64,000 nt of DNA, taken from NCBI RefSeq assembly GCF_021917145.1, contig NC_061073.1:1638075-1702074 (forward strand), read 5' to 3'. Source of the DNA: Hypomesus transpacificus. Its lineage: Eukaryota; Chordata; Actinopteri; Osmeriformes; Osmeridae. Numbering within the stretch: position 1 is the stretch's first letter; every line of letters begins with the position of its first letter. The notes beneath the pieces were generated by a model, which did not search any database, was not told the DNA's origin, and saw only the letters and a list, made by a program, of their open reading frames with translations. A program made the translations under genes and the position numbers. Positions 61,201-64,000 of the stretch are shown here, in pieces.

Positions 61201-63821
61201 GCTAGTCATGGCATACATGCTAATAACCTTTTGAAATGATACACCTTTCGGTAAAAGAACATGAAGCCATTATGAACACATTCATGATAAATGAAAAAAG
61301 GACACACTGTTTTTCTTGTGAATAAGTCAATTAATAAATGACACATCCAAGTAGTCCCATCCAACAAGATATTTGCGACACGATTTTGTTTGCGTAAAGT
61401 ATTGGAGCTAAACTGTGATACTGTGGACATGTTACCAGTCAGACAGTGATAAACACAGGACACTACAAGAATCTAAACAAACCACACTTTTTCAATACTT
61501 GCCTACATATAGAGCAGTAAGTAATTATATTTTCCTTTCCCAAAGGATACACATCAAACATACCATACCAATCACATAATATGAATGCCCCAATATCAAC
61601 AACTGGTATGCCTACAGTATATTCCACATTTATAGTAGAACAAGCCTTGAAATGTGTATTTTTGCATACAATTATATTTTTGCAGGGGATAATGGGATTC
61701 AACATTAAGTTCAGTGTAGAAAGATGGGTACTTTAATGACCCCAAAGAGATATTGTGGCATCAGGTGTTATGTGTTCAGATGACAAAAAAAATACTGGTA
61801 ACCAGCGAACTGTACAAACGAGTGTCAAATTAATAAAGACAAAGCTGTAATATAGAAGGAGAATTGTGGCAAGTACTGTGAGATGTACCTGTAGCCATGT
61901 TGTAGCAGTGTTAGCAATTGGAGTACAGCCACACTGTTATGTCATCAAAGTTTTCACAATGACCCTCTTGTCCAGCTTGCCACTCTCACTCGGACTGCCC
62001 AGTTGGGCTGGCAGCGAGCCACTGATGGCCTTGGTTGCCGTGACAATGCTGATATGTGGCTGGCAGCTTAACAGGTTATTAGTCGTGCGTGTGCGCGTGG
62101 TGCATGTTTGTGAGAAGGAGATTGACACGTGGACACGTGTAGTCATGGAGCATCCCGTACCCTCTTGACGTCCGACGGCAAAAACGTCCTGCTGGAGAGA
62201 CTAAAAAGAAGAGGTGGAAAGAAGGGGTAACATGGCAGACCAGTCTGCTGTGCGCTAATGAGCTGAACAGATGTAGCCCAGATGTGGTAGAGGTGCGTGC
62301 GTGCGTGTGTATGTGTGTGTGTGTGTGTCAGTAAGACAGAGAGAGTGGGAGGATGCAAAAAAAAAAAAAACACAGAACATAGGGGAAGAGGGGGCAGCCC
62401 AGGCAGACTTCCCATTCACACACTGACAGGATGGACCTCCCTCCCCTCCTCTTATACCTTCCCCTGCTCTCGGCTCTCCAGTCCTCCCCCTCCTTCGCCC
62501 GGCTCTTTGAAGTGAAGACAGTGCACAGGAAGCAGGCCCGGAATCGATTCCTCCATGCATTAGGTTAGGAATGTGTGACCCCCCCCCACCCCCGACCCCT
62601 CCTTCTACTTCCTCTTCCCCCTGTTCCTGTCTCCTTTGCTCTTGTTTTCCTTTCTGTTCCTCCGTTGGGGACGGTTCACTTCTCTGCCTCAGGCACCAGG
62701 GTTGTACATTGTCTTTGTTTGCGTCTGCCAGGCACGTATGTTAAAGGAGCCCATCGTCCACTGGCTAGCTCTCTACCCTCATCAGGGACTTGTAATGTAA
62801 AAGCAATGACTTTTTTAATATGACGTCACAGTATTGCACTTTAATATGTGACACACGTAGGTCAAACCGTTTCGGTTTATGTATCCTATAGTGATGTGTC
62901 AGGAAACTTTTTCTCTTCTCTTTTTGACTGTTGGCGTACAGGGGAGTATTCTCGGTCATTCATACTCTCCAACCAGAGTAGCCTGTAAAATGTCAAGCTT
63001 GGTCATCATTCAGTCAGAAGTTAGCATTGCTTTTTAATGGACATTTGCATGAAAAATAAAATTACTCAACTTTTATGTCCCACAAGGATATTCAGTTGGG
63101 TTAATTAAGCATGTAAGACCAGACAAGATATTCACTGATACACTGATTCAGTGTATTTGGCCTACATCCTGTTAGTGCACATTCTGCCCTTTCCCTTCTT
63201 TTCTTCCAGGTTGTCAACCGGTTGCCAGTGCTGCATGGGAACACTGACTTCCACTGTGCCGGGTTGCCCGGGCGACAAGTAGCCAGTCCGGGTCCCAGTG
63301 AGGGGCCCAGTGACTGTGGGCGGGGTTCACCCTCACCGTCTGGGCCAGGTGGAGGGGCGGAGGAAGGGGGGAGAGAGGAGACGGGGGATTGGACCATGCA
63401 GGAGGTGCCCTCGGCCATGCCCACGGGGTGCCACACAACCCTACAGCACATTGTCCACCAACTTGAAATCCTCACTCAGGTGAGTGTCCAAACCTGGCGC
63501 GAGTTCCAAAACCACCCTCTTTACAGACCAATATGCTGCCTCAAATGAGTATTTGTAATAGTTGTGTTGCTTTTGCTTCTTTTTCATTTTTTCCACGTAA
63601 GGAAAGCCGTGTTTTAGCGATTCGATCGACCACGTTTTGTTTTTCTTTGCCAACAGAATGTGTCGATGTTGGAGAAGAGACTGACACTGACGGAGGATAA
63701 ACTGAAGGAGTGTCTCCACAACCAAATCCAAATCCTGCATGGACAAGGGGAGAAGAAGAAAAGAGAGAGGGAGACGGCGGAGGAAGAGGAGGCAGGGCGC
63801 AGTCTCCCCCATTTGGGATAA
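38481..63821 (+). CDS. poc1b: POC1 centriolar protein homolog B
   Basis: Twelve coding exons: 38481-38495 (MASVM), 38922-39006, 39151-39322, 39865-40044, 40165-40272, 40499-40614, 40730-40863, 40948-41016, 41314-41466, 41606-41683, 63210-63479 and 63657-63821; 514 codons plus stop (human 478). POC1B is a centriole/basal-body WD40 protein needed for centriole integrity and ciliogenesis; human mutations cause cone-rod dystrophy. Seven WD40 repeats fill about residues 10-295, with signatures such as [39 protein letters not shown] and [21 protein letters not shown] after the propeller and the phrase [14 protein letters not shown] identify POC1B rather than POC1A. The POC1 coiled coil is [13 protein letters not shown] joined to [16 protein letters not shown]. 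The linker in exon 11 is Gly/Pro/Ser-rich and poorly conserved, and the C-terminus after the coiled coil is Lys/Glu-rich. Further alternative exons inside the 21.5-kb intron cannot be excluded. Confidence 0.93.
39557..39841. mobile_element. hAT-type MITE in poc1b intron 3
   Basis: The ends CATGGGCGTATCTAG and (inverted) CAGGGGCGAATCTAG form a terminal inverted repeat. The 8-bp duplication CAACAAAG flanks it (39549-39556 and 39842-39849). An 8-bp target duplication with CA-GGGCG-type ends is typical of hAT elements. The 285-bp interior has no transposase. Confidence 0.8.
43539..43573 (+). repeat. (CA)n/(TA)n microsatellite
   Basis: About ten CA units followed by six TA units. Confidence 0.95.
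45804..45880 (+). repeat. dispersed duplicate, copy 1
   Basis: ACAGGTCTATTACAGGT, then TTGGGGA and AAAGGCAA, recurs at 47650-47727 in the same orientation. Both copies happen to translate to similar peptides (TGLLQVLG...RQ...H), but the flanking frames differ and no splice sites support coding. Confidence 0.6.
46207..46238 (+). repeat. (TG)n microsatellite
   Basis: An uninterrupted TG tract followed by TATG variants. Confidence 0.95.
47650..47727 (+). repeat. dispersed duplicate, copy 2
   Basis: Partner of 45804-45880, about 1.85 kb away. Several substitutions separate the two, so the duplication is not recent. Confidence 0.6.
47864..48054 (+). mobile_element. full-length tRNA-derived SINE (V-SINE-like)
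   Basis: The head is tRNA-Leu/Ser-like: A-box region ATGGCTGAGCGGTGAGAG and B-box GGATCGATTCC. It is followed by the central block with TCCTTGGGCAAGGCACTTCA and the tail AGTCGCTCTGGATAAGAGCG ending in AAATGTAAAT. This is the reference copy for the truncated element at 672-834 and the 49-bp tail in gene D. Confidence 0.8.
50846..52506 (-). mobile_element. complete Tc1-like transposon with IR/DR ends
   Basis: The 1661-bp element is flanked by TA on both sides (50844-50845 and 52507-52508). Inverted repeats of about 220 bp begin CAGTGCCCTCCAAAAGTATT. Each repeat carries two direct copies of the AAAAGTATTGGAACA motif (50857 and 51053 on the left; 52285 and 52483 inverted on the right). This is the IR/DR layout of Sleeping Beauty-type Tc1 elements. 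The two ends are nearly identical. It lies antisense in poc1b intron 10. Confidence 0.93.
51100..52173 (-). CDS. Tc1-like transposase, intact
   Basis: A single 357-codon frame on the minus strand. The N-terminal paired-like DNA-binding region (about residues 13-125) has a first helix-turn-helix ending near [10 protein letters not shown], a GRPR hook (about 70-73) and a second helix-turn-helix. The catalytic domain has Asp164 (LWTDETK), Asp261 ([10 protein letters not shown]) and Glu296 (DLNPIEHAF); 34 residues between the last Asp and Glu give DD34E, the Tc1 signature. The Gly-rich box HGGGNVMAW is present. There are no stops or frameshifts. Met13 ([11 protein letters not shown]) is an alternative and perhaps more usual start. 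The cut-and-paste activity of the protein cannot be judged from sequence, but nothing required is missing. Confidence 0.93.
   Translation of the reverse strand: MSMQTVFRGENNMKTRALSLGEKQAIVSLREDGKSIRAIAETLAIASTTIWNVLKKKKTTGVLSNRRRTGRPRKTSAVDDRNIVRAVKKDPKTTVSEISNNLQMAGVKVSLSTVRRRLHEQKYKGYTRRCKPLISKKNRKARLEFAKKYRDEPQKFWDKVLWTDETKINFYQSDGKAKVWRKKGTAHDPKHTSSSVKHGGGNVMAWACMASSGTGSLIFIEDVTHDGSSKMNSEVYRNILSANLRKDATKLIGRAFIMQQDNDPKHTAKTTKEFIRGKKWKVLNWPSQSPDLNPIEHAFYLLKRRLKGGTPQNKQQLKEAAVKAWESIKKEECKSLVTSMGHRLAAVIESKGFETKY
56780..56888 (+). repeat. 107-bp duplicate in poc1b intron, copy 1
   Basis: From GTAGCCAATGC through the AP-1/E-box stretch TGATGACTCACGTGGATGCA to CCACACATACACAT, this segment is almost identical to 59082-59188. 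It contains an AP-1-type TGACTCA overlapping a CACGTG E-box. Confidence 0.8.
57191..57480 (+). mobile_element. partial Tc1-like element end
   Basis: AGTTGTGGCCAAAAGTATTG directly follows a TA and resembles the terminus of another Tc1-like fish family. About 290 bp follow without a transposase or the opposite end, so this is a solo end or decayed copy. Confidence 0.5.
59082..59188 (+). repeat. 107-bp duplicate in poc1b intron, copy 2
   Basis: Partner of 56780-56888 in the same orientation, about 2.3 kb apart, with only a few substitutions. The TGACTCA and CACGTG motifs are unchanged. Flanking sequence is unrelated. Confidence 0.8.
59602..59621 (+). repeat. T20 homopolymer
   Basis: Twenty T residues; possibly the A-tail of an old antisense retroposon, but no body is recognisable. 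Confidence 0.85.
60366..60422 (+). repeat. (TG)n microsatellite, interrupted
   Basis: TG repeats with TTTGTGAG interruptions. Confidence 0.95.
62303..62330 (+). repeat. (TG)n microsatellite
   Basis: A short TG tract within GTGCGTGCGTGTGTATG, in poc1b intron 10. Confidence 0.9.
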
Positions 63822-64000
63822 CTCCCTCCACACTGCAGCATCTAGCTGTGAACAAGGATTATGAACAAGGTGTGTAGGTGGTCACACTTGTTCGTGTGGA
63901 GGTGGTGGGGACTGCTCGGGGGTCTTCAGCTGTGTGCATATGTGTTTGTTTGTTTCTGCATGTCATCATTTGTGTGTGCATGTGTGGTCTCCAGGTCATC
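63822..64000 (+). other. poc1b 3' UTR start
   Basis: This follows the POC1B stop codon. No polyadenylation signal is seen before the window ends. Confidence 0.6.

Larger units (their letters stand above)
41684..63209. other. 21.5-kb poc1b intron 10
   Basis: No supported gene lies inside apart from the Tc1 transposase at 51100-52173. The intron holds microsatellites, one full SINE, one intact and one partial Tc1-like element and two pairs of short dispersed duplicates. The remaining short frames lack family matches, splice partners or conserved motifs. GC-rich patches (about 43860-45230 and 62290-62700) could be regulatory, but nothing specific can be claimed. Confidence 0.6.

Noticed and set aside
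1-64000. CRISPR arrays, operons, tRNA/rRNA genes or defence islands
   Set aside because: The window is a vertebrate chromosome segment; tandem repeats lack spacer structure, and the only tRNA-like sequences are SINE heads.

Overview
The window is vertebrate nuclear DNA, almost certainly from a ray-finned (teleost) fish. Genes are split by GT-AG introns, the splice-joined proteins read as vertebrate testin, pancreatic carboxypeptidase A, CEP41 and POC1B, and the spacers are full of fish-type repeats (tRNA-derived SINEs, Tc1/mariner and hAT elements, a non-LTR retrotransposon remnant). I cannot name the species. I joined exons by eye. All complete joins give open frames of family-typical length: CPA 419-422 aa, CEP41 374 aa, POC1B 514 aa.

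Layout. (1) 857-3657, minus: the 5' three coding exons of testin (tes); the rest lies off the left edge. (2) 6151-31378, plus: a tandem array of four intact 11-exon carboxypeptidase A genes, called A (6151-9828), B (12899-16499), C (17884-20914) and D (28393-31378), plus a broken 5' copy (11275-12375). A and B form one subfamily, C and D another. The A-to-relic block and the B-to-C block are two copies of one tandem duplication whose junction is visible near 12497. The relic was therefore born as a truncated C-type gene and later lost its TATA box and most of exon 3. (3) 20997-28290, between C and D: a repeat-dense stretch with a G24 run, minisatellites, a 1-kb foldback element, several hairpin MITEs and a LINE remnant. 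(4) 33052-37991, minus: cep41, convergent with D. (5) 38481-63821, plus: poc1b, divergent from cep41 across a 489-bp spacer, with 12 coding exons and a 21.5-kb intron that holds an intact Tc1-like transposon.

How the genes relate. The carboxypeptidases are secreted digestive zymogens. All carry a signal peptide, a propeptide and the zinc and catalytic residues. A, B and C also carry a TATA box and a conserved upstream motif pair that resembles a PTF1 (acinar) site; in D the GGGAAA half is altered. The CPA-CEP41 neighbourhood matches human 7q32 (CPA2-CPA4-CPA5-CPA1-CEP41). cep41 and poc1b both encode centriole/cilium proteins and appear to share one bidirectional promoter with an X-box-like motif.

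I found no unknown multi-gene system. The most interesting points are: a natural Gly at substrate-pocket residue 268 in copy B, where near-identical copy A has Thr; the dated history of the array (birth of the relic, 3'-UTR swap in C, decay signs in D); the shared cep41/poc1b promoter; and the foldback element with minisatellite arms.
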